Position numbers and translations under genes: made by a program. Positions 1 through 10,631 of a stretch of DNA of 64,000 nt are shown piece after piece; the stretch's first letter is position 1, and each line of letters begins with the position of its first letter. Source of the DNA: Nymphaea colorata (lineage: Eukaryota; Streptophyta; Magnoliopsida; Nymphaeales; Nymphaeaceae); the NCBI RefSeq assembly GCF_008831285.2, contig NC_045149.1:6784417-6848416 (forward strand), written 5' to 3'. The notes under the pieces are model-generated. The model did no database searches, was not told the DNA's origin, and worked only from the letters and a program-made list of their open reading frames with translations.

Positions 1-82
1 ATGTTCAGTTACACATCGTTTATAAATGTATTTACAAACTTAATTTACACACACACACACACATATATACATATATATTCTC

Positions 83-126
<44 letters not shown>

Positions 127-514
127 GAACCCACACCCATGTAACACATGATTTTGGTGCAAATATATCTCAAGCAAGGCTACAGCTTGAAGGTCATGCA
201 CCCAACCCCTTAGCAAGGAGGATGAAGTTCTCCGAATCAATCAAAGCATACTTTGAAGTTCAGTGCTAACACAAACAGAGAAGCAAAAATGTCAAATAAT
301 TTCTGTAACACAGATTCACCATGTATTGCAACTAATAAAATATTTGGAAGTTCCATCATTTACTTGTCGCAGGATTTCCAACTAAAAAATCCACAAAAGA
401 GTTACCATAATACATGCACAAGCACAAGGCATAATAGAAAAGGTAGAATACTTTACATGCTTCACCTACTATAATAATACATTCACAGCAAAACAATTTC
501 TAAATATTGCATGC
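1..514. other. Intron sequence 3' of the last visible exon of the glycine-rich gene
   Basis: On the minus strand this follows the fourth visible exon of the glycine-rich gene. The next conserved block of the family (a VYGALRM-like start) is not found here, so the stretch is read as intron running out of the window. It contains CA and TA microsatellite tracts between about 48 and 127. Nothing else is recognised. Confidence 0.5.
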
Positions 515-3500
515 CTTTATAGAGGAGTCACTCAATAGTAACTCTTCAGCAACCAGCTCGAACTCTGAAAATGGATAATCAGCTAACCCGAAACTCAAGC
601 AGCCTTCATTAAGAAGCCTTATTTGGCCCCTCACCTTCAAAAAAAAATGAAAGGACAATGTCAGCTGAAAATGTCAAGAATACTTAGTATCAGGTCCTGT
701 CTCTCGTATTTCTCAAATACAAGATTACAAACTTAGGATATATATCATAGCCTCATCTCTTAATGAATTAAGGCAAGAATAGGTGGTCATAGTAATGAGA
801 AGTAGCATCCACGGAAGTCTAGGCACAGGTGCAGGTGGGTAAAAGGCCACTAAGCAATAAAGCAAGTCCAAGTTGCGCTCTAAGAAAAAGATATCCTTGT
901 TATATGAATGGAACAATAAACATAGCTCAATGATAACTACATATCATGGAAGTTATATATTCATTAATTAATGAAAATACAGAAAAGGGAAAAGTTTCTT
1001 TAAGTAATAGACCACCATGTTGAAGTAGTAGATCCCATGTACAAACAAGTGAATGCAAAATCTTAAGCAAAACTGCAAACATAACCGTACAAGTTGAAAA
1101 GACCCAAAATTAAATATATATTAAAGTACTTCACAGTAACACAACACTGAAGCAAACTTTGCTTTGGAAGGTAAAAATAACAATCTTAGTTGTCAGCAGA
1201 AAGAAGCTATGGTTATCAAGATATCAGAAGGTGAACTTCAAAAGCTTGTTGGGCTGGTGAAGGATTAGAAACCTCAGTAACTTAGCTGTAAATTAGAGTA
1301 CTCCAAATGAGATCTATTGATTGCAATACCTAACATCTAACTCATCTTATGCAATGGACACCAGCAAGACATCCAAAATTTAAGCTAACAGGTTGCTCCT
1401 TTTTATTTTATGTTTTTCATGTGATGATGTAGATAGCTTTGATACATGCAAGAGTTTTTGTTTCTTACTTAGAAAATGTTCCTCAAGTTCACCCATCAGT
1501 ATACTAGTTATTCTCCAATTCAAATCACTGCAAAATAATTTTGTCTTGGTGCAAGTTAGGTATTGTGTGACACATTATTAGTTTTCTCTTTTCCAGCTAT
1601 GCTATTCTTCTAAATCCCTAGTGTCCATATCCATGAAGATGACAAATTAAAAGTCAAAGTTTATAAGTAAAATGACAAGGCAATGAATCAAAAACTAAAA
1701 TCAGATACATAATTTAGACTGCATCCATATATAATGCTTGATACCATATCCCATATGGACAAAGTGGAAAAGAAAAAAAAACAGAAGGAACCGTACAGAG
1801 AACGAAATTCACCTGCACCCTTGTCCAACGCAAAGGAACAACAACCTTTGCACGGCTTTCTACAAAGACATTGGACCATATAGGGCTAGTTGGAAAATCC
1901 AGCAGAGGTGTTTCTGTCTGAGTTGAGACATTGTTATTGCTTACTCTGAGACTCAATAGTTTTGAATCGAATATAGTGCCTGCAGCTCCAGCATTTTCAG
2001 GGCAGCCAAGGCTTTTACCACCTAAAAGAGGAAAAACAATGGTGATGGGAAACACAGGTTAAACACATCAGCTGCAGTACACGAAGGCAGAAGGCATAAT
2101 CATCTCACAACAATCAAAATTTCCAAAATTAATGGTTTGCCAACATGTGGTCTCTGCAACCACGGATGAAAATGCAACCCAAAGGAATAAAAGTTTTTCT
2201 TCATAAAGTGTATAAGCAATTGGAGATCCAAAAATAGCCACATGTGATCATTTCCTTTCATCATTTGTATAAATTAAACCCTTGTCACAAATATCGTTCT
2301 CGGGAAAATCTAGGTGAAGTTTTTCTCAGGTATTTTTTGGTAAAGTTGTTCTTTCTCTGATAAATGCGACCTCTCTTATCTATATGGTTCATGCCAGAAA
2401 GGTACAAAGTTGGACTAATTTGGAAACACTTGGGAAATCTCGACAATTTAAAAAAAAATAATTAAAAAACATTTAAAAATTTTGAAATATTAAAATCTCG
2501 GGAAAAATCTTGAAAAGATCGCAATACAATCGCGAGATTTTTATTTTTGGATAAATTTTCAAATTTTGGCAATTTTTTCCTGATTTTTTTGTTTTATTTG
2601 ATTTTCTAGTAAATATCATGAGATTTTTGAAAATCTCGTGATATCTATGACACTAAATTAAACATATGAATCAAGATGTTAAACCAAGTGGGACTTTTAG
2701 TGAATTGACTTGTGAGTCTTTGCGCCAAGTTGGTGACTCAACCTGGACTTGACAACTTAATTTTTCACATTGTAATAATAGTGTATTTAATTTGTTGTAA
2801 CATTGATGTGTTATATTATTATATATAATATGTATAGTGACATATATGTATTATGCAAATTTTTAGCTATATGCTCGCTACAACATCACTAGTATATGCA
2901 TCATTTATGTAATATAGTGAATATTTCATAGAGTATATCACTAACAACCCCACCCACTCCCACACCAAGTTCAGGCTCTTGGTCGGGCAAATCCCAACCT
3001 ATCCCTTAGCAGCTTCAATTCCAACTTCAAAAGGTTAGAAATTAGAATAATCAATTATTTAATAACCTCCTTTATAAGCCCTAGAACATTCCTCACAATC
3101 TTCAAAACAGGACTAAACTTCTCACGATGGGGCATTATAATTCAACCTCCTTTAAGCACACATATTTTCATGTTTTATACCTTAGGTTCGAATGTTAAAC
3201 TAGCTCTGATACCACTATAACAATTCGACCCGCTCTCATACCAAACTCCTGCCCAACTTGCCCACTAAAAGATTAAGAAATAGGACCTTAACTATCTAGT
3301 CAGCTCTCTTAGAAGTCCCCCAAAATATTTAACAATCTTATATACAGGACTAAACTTCTCATAGTGTTACAATCCACCAATTACTATGGCTGAATTTGAT
3401 TGTCTTAGATCTGAATTTTGATTTTCTATAGAAAAAAAATATTTTCTGAACTCACATTTATAATCCCCAATCCTTGCCTTGGTGCCTGAATAAATCGATG

Positions 3501-5563
3501 AAGAATGAAACATTTAGTGCACTTACAACTTCTCTCTGCCTTGAAACGGGTGTATCATTGGGGTCCAGTCTCCCCTCACATAAAGTATATGGTCATGTGC
3601 AGGTGAGCCCCATCAAGTGACAATGAGACTCACTTCTTTGAGCTGGTGGCATGTTATTGTTGAAGAGGGTACTCAACCCAAATAGAGAAACCTCCTAATC
3701 CGGTTCCATTTAAGAGAAGCCAGGTTAAATACAATGTCAGACCAAGCTCATTGCTACTGTTGCAACTAAATGACAAGTTCCATGTTCAAGTTGGAGCCTG
3801 TATTTGGAGCCTACCTTAAAACCAATACTATATTATCAATGACTTAGGCACAACAAGGGCCATGCATATATGTACTTTGAGTATATATAGCTTCTTCCTT
3901 TCTACATCTATGCCATAAATAATTATGATTATTATCATCCATGTAGTATATGACAAATCATTTGAGTGATCTCCATATTACATTAAGGATATTACATCTC
4001 TTTTTCACTTTCACTTGCAATTCCATTTCTCATTATCCAAATTATTCATTTTCTCATTCCTAACTTCTGTGAAACAAAGGAGAAAGCAAGAAAAAGCCAC
4101 AGTTGGAGTAAAATCACCTCCACAAGTCAGCTTGTACATTTGTTTAATAAGATTCACCTTTCCAAAATAACCACAGGGTTATGGAGAAAAGTATTAATAT
4201 CATGTAAAGCAAAAAAACTGAAAGCATCATAGAACAGAAACAATTCTAGCAGCATACTTTGCACACACCATGAGCACTGATCTTCACATCTTCTTGAATG
4301 CTGTAGCAGTCCAAAGATATTCTTCCACCACCACCACCTCCCCAACCTGTGCCACCAGCAGCACTAATGGCACCATTTCCTTTCCTGTTACGATGATCAC
4401 ACAAATTAGGCCAATCAACTATCATAAGGTAACTGGAGATATGGTTCTACCTATGGGCTAATTAGAAATTTTCTCAATCCAACCAGAACCTATTTCTATG
4501 GTACACCTGCATTACCGGACATAGAATATAAAGTATGACAGCAATCAATGGAAAGCTAAAGGATATAGTAGAAGTAAATACTGAAGCTCTGGCTAAAAAA
4601 GTTGACAAGAAAATCCCTTCCAAATAACAAATATGTATATGTGACATAAACAACAATATTCACTTATGGAAGCCAAAAAAATCAAAAGGAAATACAAGAT
4701 CAAGCTGAAATGTTTAGAACTTACAGTCTTAGAGAGTGTACAATGATACTGCCCCCTGAACCACCACCACCCACCATTCCTCCTCCACCACCTTCAGCAG
4801 TGAAAGTCCCATTTAGGTATAGAAGATCCTTCACCCTTATTAGGATTCTACCTCCGCCGTTTCCTCCCAGTTGTCGTTCACTAGAAGTTGTACCACCTTT
4901 ACTTCCATAATTCCATGGCTCAGAAAGAGTGGACCAGCCATATACGTCTCCTCCCCAGACATCTTCCTGCTTCTTTTTGTTACCTTTAAGACAGAAAGCA
5001 CCCCTACCACCATGGCCACCACCTGCTCCATCCAAGCCAAGTGGTGTGCCACTAGTCTGCGAAGGAGGCTGTCCACCCAAGGAGCTGGTACTTATACTGG
5101 CATGATCACCTATGCTTAAGTTAGAGGCATTAACAATTACAGAACCTGCAATGATGGATGAATCTTCTCCAAGAATAACACTGCCAAACATATTGATAGT
5201 CACTAGACAATCAGGTATACGACAAGAGATTGAAACATGTGGAGAGATCACTAGGTCACCCGTTCCAGAAATATGCAGATCATTGTTCAATGTTATGCTT
5301 GTGTTTAGCAGGCATACTTTGTTCAAGGAACCCACACCATTCAAGTCAACCTCACAAGAGGAAACATTGCGCCAGAGGGTAAAAGCTGCCAAACTTTTGT
5401 ATCTGTTGTAGCTCAAGCCAGAAATGGTCAAGTTCTCAGGCACAACATAAGGGACAAAAGCCAAAGAGACAGGTCTTTGTGAAGAAAGGACAAGTGATGG
5501 CACTATTGCAGCTATTAATAGAAAGCTGTAACAGATATATTCATGTATATATGTTGGATGCAT
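515..5563 (-). CDS. Large secreted glycine-rich membrane protein (At5g11700/At4g32920/At5g47020-like), 5' part
   Basis: Four exons, read right to left, join in phase into 428 codons: 5563-4725, 4384-4269, 2021-1813 and 634-515. The N-terminus is hydrophobic (residues about 10-27), like a signal peptide. Then come the conserved blocks DLNGVGSLNKVC, QTSGTPLGLDGAGGGHGGRG, a DVWGGDVYGWSTL block, glycine runs, GCPENAGAAGT and SFGLADYPFSEFELVAEELL. These blocks follow, in order, the plant glycine-rich protein family of about 1,400-1,500 residues, which has C-terminal membrane segments and no settled function. The first three introns are GT-AG. The donor after exon 4 reads AAG|GCATGC, a GC donor. 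The rest of the gene lies beyond position 1. The ATG at 5563 is the first in frame, but a good acceptor (ATCTGTTACAG) lies 33 bases inside the frame, so a distant 5' exon could supply the real start. Confidence 0.87.
635..1812 (-). other. Intron 3 of the glycine-rich gene
   Basis: Bounded by donor GT at 1812-1811 and acceptor AG at 636-635 on the minus strand. It joins codon CAG to GTG in phase 0. AT-rich with short chance frames only. No repeat structure was recognised. Confidence 0.75.
2280..2653. mobile_element. MITE with imperfect inverted ends and a 9-10-bp target duplication (Mutator-like?)
   Basis: The left end reads CCTTGTCACAAATATCGTTC. The right end, reverse-complemented, reads GTGTCATAGATATCACGAGA. 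Both sides carry TAAATTAAAC directly outside (2270-2279 and 2654-2663). A 9-10-bp duplication fits the Mutator superfamily. The inside is AT-rich, with repeated ATCTCG(G/T)GA motifs on both strands and no coding capacity. It lies in intron 2 of the glycine-rich gene. The AT-rich duplication gives some risk of chance matching. Confidence 0.6.
2664..4268 (-). other. Remainder of intron 2 of the glycine-rich gene
   Basis: Non-coding between the MITE and exon 2. It contains the retroelement-like relic near 2.94-3.38 kb and otherwise AT-rich unique sequence. The whole intron runs 4268-2022 (2,247 bases), ten times the size of the exons around it. Confidence 0.6.
2940..3375. repeat. Degraded repeat pair in intron 2, retroelement-like
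   Basis: Two related stretches, about 3060-3130 and 3297-3367, share a spaced CAATCTT and then ACAGGACTAAACTTCTCA. Between them is a CTCTGATACCACTATAACAA phrase of the kind often seen in decayed plant retroelement or LTR sequence. No complete LTR, primer site or coding domain is visible, so this is only a relic. Confidence 0.35.
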
Positions 5564-6852
5564 CCCCGTACAGGGGATACTTAATCTAATAAAAATTATT
5601 TCCTCAAATGCATTTCCCTTTTAGACAACCAAGGTCTCAGATCGCCACATAAAACTTGATAAATAAACCAAAGCATCTGTCAGAATGTGAAATTGCCAGA
5701 TAATGGAAGCCACTGTATCAACCTTCAAATTATTGATTGGCACAACCTCAAAACCATGTGTAGGTATACTGGCACAACCTAGAGAACTGGATGGTGGTCC
5801 ATGCACCTTCTACTTCAAGAATCAGGTTCACTATTTAGCAGTAATATAAATAAAATATAATCTGCAAGTAGACCAAAAGATTATAAAGATCAGCATCTTG
5901 TTCATCAAGACCAAATTACTTTGTCACAAAATATGTGTAATAGAATGTGACATGAGAAAATCTAAAAGGGAGATCGTTCCTGAGCCAATCCTCACTATAT
6001 ACTTGAGAGAATCAATAAGGAATCTGCTAAAGTTAATCATTATAACAATTGCTGTCTCACCGTCACATGAAAAGGAAAGAGCAGCATCACAAAATACTTA
6101 ACATGACAAAAGTATTCTATTGTCAGATATACAACAGATCAACATGATTCATAATGCCAAAAATATCCACAATCTTGTAGTCAATAAAGTATGTAAATTG
6201 CAGCAGCCATTCTGATGTTCACTTTCCTTCTTAGATTGAATGAAAAGTCATTCTATAGAATTCTAAATGAATACAGATCATAGGACACCAGTATCTAGTA
6301 ATTATATTGAATGCCAACATTCTTCTACAGTTCTACATCATACATTCATACTCTAATAGCATCAAGATAAAGGTGTGCAGAGAAAAGAGATGCTAGACAT
6401 ATCCATGGCAGCCACTTTGCACAATTGTCATGATACATACATGGATAACACAGAAAAATTCATAGTTTCTTGCTGGATTTCATAAGAAACAATTTGACTT
6501 ACTTGGATCATGTCATTTGTCCTAAATAACCTATGTGAAGCAAATGATATTGCCTGTCAGAAAAAAGAAAAATTGGAGAACCGATCTAAGAGTTCTCTTT
6601 CTTCATCATTAATCAAATCCCTGTGTGAAGATTTCAAGAAGAATATGCTATTTGTTCGATGAGAAAGAGAAAAGGATATCAAAAATTCCAGTGGCTGAAG
6701 CTGAAGCAGCTACTTCCAAAGTAACAGAAAAGCAATGTTGCTGATATTAAGTTACTGGTGACTTATCAGGGTGGAAAGTAATGACCTTTAACGTATCACA
6801 CACTTTATTATGTGTACACTATTAAAAATATACATATCTATCCCCATTTCTG
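5564..6852. other. Non-coding stretch upstream of the visible glycine-rich coding exons
   Basis: AT-rich, without a convincing exon. It ends at the 8-bp target duplication CATTTCTG (6845-6852) of the hAT-like element. If the gene's first exon lies near 16.1-16.4 kb, this is intron; otherwise it is promoter. The sequence alone does not decide. Confidence 0.5.
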
Positions 6853-7459
6853 CTATGTTGTCAAGGCGCCCAGGCAGTGCCTAGCGCCCGGGCCTAGGCA
6901 AAAAAGGCAACCAATTTTTTTTTAAGTTTTATTAGTTATGTTAATATTTCAAGGTATTCTGATTAACTATTACTAATATTTGAATTGTGGAGAGTAGTAA
7001 TATAACAAGCATAATCAACTTAAACAATCAAAATTTAATTGTTTACTTCAGTGAATATGCAAAATCAATAGAAGAAGTTTAACATTACTCATTAAATGAA
7101 TCTAATATAAGAAAAAGAAAAAACCTAAATCTAATCTCTAGAAGAAAGAATGTAAATCTGCAAGAAGGCTTTAACCCATCTGTACTTAATACTTAATAGT
7201 ATACATATAAGTACACAACAGTAACAATACATATAACTTATAAGTACATAAACATACTAACATATACATATAACAGGTATCACAATACTACATATTATAT
7301 AATGGGCTAACAATATTATATATATATATATATATATAATAGGTTCATAAAATATTATATAACAGGTGTAACAAACTGTACATAACAGTATATACATATA
7401 ACACGTATTACAATACATATAACAGGAATAACAAATTATATTACAACACAATTTAACAT

Positions 7460-7708
7460 TGTTGATAGATTGTGGGTTTCGGGTCCGGATCCATACCCGA
7501 CCCGCCTTGTAGCCCGTTTTGGGCTCTACTTAAGTCATGTAACCCTAATCCTTAAGTGTTAATGATAATCTTAAGAGAGAGAGAGTCTGGCTGCTAGTGG
7601 GCACCAACTCCTCCTCATTCGTGGTTTTTTCTCCCTCGTGTTGAGGGTTTTCCACGTTACATCGTGATCATTGCTTCTCTTCCTCTTCTTCTTGTTCGTA
7701 TCTCTACA
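7460..7708 (+). repeat. 5' LTR of the copia element
   Basis: 249 bp, TG...CA ended, with an internal AGAGAGAGAGAG tract. The sequence CTTAAGTCATGTAACCC and later pyrimidine-rich stretches are shared with the 3' copy. No difference from the 3' LTR was seen. Confidence 0.95.
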
Positions 7709-7720
7709 TGGTATCAGAGC
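7709..7720 (+). other. Primer binding site (initiator tRNA-Met)
   Basis: TGGTATCAGAGC directly abuts the 5' LTR. It is the standard complement to the 3' end of plant initiator tRNA-Met used to prime minus-strand synthesis in copia elements. Confidence 0.93.
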
Positions 7721-7799
7721 CGTGAAGTTCCGGCGTTTCTGGTTGTCTTTTGCCCGTGTTAGAGGAGAATCGCCCGGCACTGTTCATCGTCTCGCCCGT

Positions 7800-8150
7800 G
7801 CCCGACGCTCGTGCCCGAGCGTCGTCTGTCGTCCCGCCGCCGTCTCCGCCCAGCGCCGCCCTGATCAACGCCGATCAGGATTCCGCCGTCTCCGCCTAGC
7901 GACAACCGGCCTAGCGACGCCCTGATTAGCGCAGCCGCTTCCGCCCAGCGTCGGCCTGCCCAGCGGCGTTCCCGTTCTGTCGCTTCCGCCCAGCGTCGGC
8001 CTGCCCAAACGACGACCTGTCCAGCGGCGGTCTTTTTCCGCCCAACGCCGTGTCCTTTTCCGGCGCCGTGCCGCTCTGCCTGGTCTGTTTCCGCCCAGCG
8101 CCGCGCCGACTGCCTGGTCTGTTCCCGCCCAGCGCCGCGCCGCTTTGCCT
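7800..8150 (+). repeat. GC-rich degenerate tandem repeats in the copia leader
   Basis: Between the primer site and gag the motif CCGCCCAGCGxCG (also GCCTGCCCAGCGGCG) recurs about ten times with changes. The GC content is far above the surroundings. The stretch is open in some frames, but it precedes the gag start and shows no known domain. It may be structured leader RNA. Confidence 0.7.
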
Positions 8151-8237
8151 GGTTCCGTTTCCTGCTCTCTGTCCGTTTTTTGGTGTTGTATCGTGTGATT
8201 GCTTCTTGCTGCCCTTGCTGCCTACTGGTCTGTGATT

Positions 8238-10631
8238 ATGGCAGCCTCTTCCTCGTCAACCGTCAACACCAATCCCACTGAAATAGGGGCTTTTAGAACG
8301 GAGAATGTTCCCATGCAGGTCATCACTCTTCGCCTCACCAAGGATAATTATTTCTCGTGGTCGCCTGCTATGACCATGGGGATTGCTGGCCGTGGTCGCA
8401 TGGCCTATATTGATGGGAGCAACCCCGAACCAGCAAGAACAAGTGATGTGTGGCATACTTGGTTTCTTGAGGATAATCAAGTGAAAACTTGGATTGTCAA
8501 TTCCGTTTCCGCCGATATTCAGCCCCTTATCCTTCGGAAGAAGACTGCTAGAGACATGTGGGTGGTCCTCGAGCAAATGTATGGCCAAAAGAAGACCGCA
8601 ATTCGTACTTACCAAGTAATGAAGACAGTCTATGGCATTCGACAAGGGACCTCGTCTGTTGCAGAGTACTATGGGGCTTTGAAAGCCAAGTGGGAAGAGC
8701 TTGACTATCATTCTGATATTCCTTGGCATTGTCCCCATGATCAGGCGCTCTATGTTGCTCATGAATGGGAAAACAGGGTGTTCCTATTTTTAGCAGGTTT
8801 AAATGATGAGTTTGAAGGTGTTCGAAGTCAGATTTTGAATTCAGGGGAGGTGTCCAGTATTGAAGATGTGTACTCCTGTGTTGAAGCGGAAGAACAGCGA
8901 AGGCTTGTTACAAAAGAAGGGAAGAGGGAACTTGTGCCCTATAACGAGAGATCTGCTCTCGTGAGTCGTGGTCCTGGCGGCCCATCTAGGTCTCTTCGCC
9001 GGTGCACTCACTGCAAGAAGACAGGTCACACTGTGGATTATTGCTGGGATCTTCATCCAGAAAAGAAGGGGAACAGAGGGAGATCTTTGACTGGGAGAAC
9101 GCCCGTGTCTGAGGTGCAAGCCTCTAGTGGAGAAAAAGTCTCCATTTCTGCTGACCAGCTTCGTGAACTAAGGGCTTATTTGGGCAGGCTCGATGTCAAC
9201 AAGACTGAGACCTCAGAGGGAACTACAGCTAATCATGCTCTTGCAGCTATTGGCAATCAAGGTAACTCTTCTGTGGGGGAATGGATTGTCGATAGTGGTG
9301 CTACTCATCACATGACAGGTAATCCAAAATTGTTTCATGAGTATAAGTTGTCCTCGGGAAGGGAACGTGTTTCTCTTGCAGATGGTTCCTCTACCTGTGT
9401 GGCAGGCGAAGGCACTCTGTCCTTGTTGGACAAATTTCATGTGCAGGGCGCTTTACATGTTCCCCAGTTTCCTTTAAATCTCTTATCAGTCAGTAGACTT
9501 ACTAAAGAATTGAATTGTGAACTTATATTCTCTGCCGATCGTTGTGTTTTGCAGGACTTGGTGACAGGGAAGAGGATTGGGATTGGTTTAGCTTCTGATG
9601 GATTATATCGTCTTCCCATACGTGTGGCTACTGCTCTGTTGACAGCGATCCGCAAGACAGATAAGAGAAGAGAAGATTGTCTTCAGTCTTTTATGTACTG
9701 GCATGAACGTTTTGGGCATTTACCTTTTGGGATTTTGAAACATTTGTTTCCAGACTTGTGTTCCTCCTTTGATGTGTCTTCCATTTCTTGTGATGTTTGT
9801 CAGTTTGCCAAACATGTGAGGGCTTCGTACCCTCTTTCTTCTAGTTGTGCTAATGAAGCTTTTTCTCTGATTCACTCTGATGTATGGGGACCTTCGGGCA
9901 TTCATACCCGTCAAGGTTTCCAGTATTTTATCACTTTCATTGATGATTTCTCTCGTGCTACATTTATATACTTGTTAAAAGACCGCAGCGAGGTTCCTCG
10001 AATCATCGAGACATTTATTCTTCTTGTGCATACCCAGTATGGTGCGAATGTTAAAACTTTCAGGTCCGATAATGCCCGTGAGTACATGTGTCGGCCTGTT
10101 GAGGAGTTTCTTAGACAACGGGGGATTGTTCACGAGACATCCTGTAGTTACACCCCCCCTCAAAATGGGGTAGCTGAAAGGAAAAATCGTCAACTTCTTA
10201 ATGTCACCAGGGCTCTTTTGTTTCAGAGAAATCTTCCTAAACACTATTGGGGTGATGCAGTTCTTACTAGTGCCTATCTTATTAACCGCATGCCCAGTCG
10301 TGTTTTGAATGGTCGGACTCCCCACTCGTTGCTTCCTGGCAGTCGTCCACCATTTCCTCTTCCTCCTCGTGTTTTTGGTTGTGTATGTTTTATCCATGAT
10401 CACAGTCCAAATGTCAAGAAACTTGATCCTAGGTCTATCAAAGGTGTCTTTGTTGGATACTCCCCTACGCAAAAAGGATACAAATGTATTGATCCTATTA
10501 CTGGTCGAGCTTATGTTACGAGGGATGTTACCTTCTTGGAACATGCCTCTTACTTTGGTGCGAATCCTCTTCAGGGGAGCAGTCTGTGGGCAGGGAAGAG
10601 TATTCTCAGAGACAGGAACTTCAGTTTATAG
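8238..10631 (+). CDS. Copia gag-protease-integrase frame (5' part of broken gag-pol)
   Basis: Translation most likely starts at ATG 8238 (MAASSSS); the frame is open further upstream without an ATG. Domains in order: a gag region with the phrase RLTKDNYFSW; a CX2CX4HX4C zinc knuckle at 9003-9044; an aspartic protease with DSG at 9291-9299; the HHCC region of integrase (HERFGH, CDVC); and the integrase core with SDVWG, SDNAREY and AERKNR supplying the D, D and E residues. In family members the frame continues into reverse transcriptase. Here it runs to a stop at 10631 after leaving the homologous frame near 10574. It would yield a capsid, protease and integrase protein without polymerase. Confidence 0.92.
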   Translation: MAASSSSTVNTNPTEIGAFRTENVPMQVITLRLTKDNYFSWSPAMTMGIAGRGRMAYIDGSNPEPARTSDVWHTWFLEDNQVKTWIVNSVSADIQPLILRKKTARDMWVVLEQMYGQKKTAIRTYQVMKTVYGIRQGTSSVAEYYGALKAKWEELDYHSDIPWHCPHDQALYVAHEWENRVFLFLAGLNDEFEGVRSQILNSGEVSSIEDVYSCVEAEEQRRLVTKEGKRELVPYNERSALVSRGPGGPSRSLRRCTHCKKTGHTVDYCWDLHPEKKGNRGRSLTGRTPVSEVQASSGEKVSISADQLRELRAYLGRLDVNKTETSEGTTANHALAAIGNQGNSSVGEWIVDSGATHHMTGNPKLFHEYKLSSGRERVSLADGSSTCVAGEGTLSLLDKFHVQGALHVPQFPLNLLSVSRLTKELNCELIFSADRCVLQDLVTGKRIGIGLASDGLYRLPIRVATALLTAIRKTDKRREDCLQSFMYWHERFGHLPFGILKHLFPDLCSSFDVSSISCDVCQFAKHVRASYPLSSSCANEAFSLIHSDVWGPSGIHTRQGFQYFITFIDDFSRATFIYLLKDRSEVPRIIETFILLVHTQYGANVKTFRSDNAREYMCRPVEEFLRQRGIVHETSCSYTPPQNGVAERKNRQLLNVTRALLFQRNLPKHYWGDAVLTSAYLINRMPSRVLNGRTPHSLLPGSRPPFPLPPRVFGCVCFIHDHSPNVKKLDPRSIKGVFVGYSPTQKGYKCIDPITGRAYVTRDVTFLEHASYFGANPLQGSSLWAGKSILRDRNFSL

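Noticed and set aside
9720-10544. Long minus-strand frames across the copia integrase
   Set aside because: Antisense shadows of the integrase coding frame without motifs.
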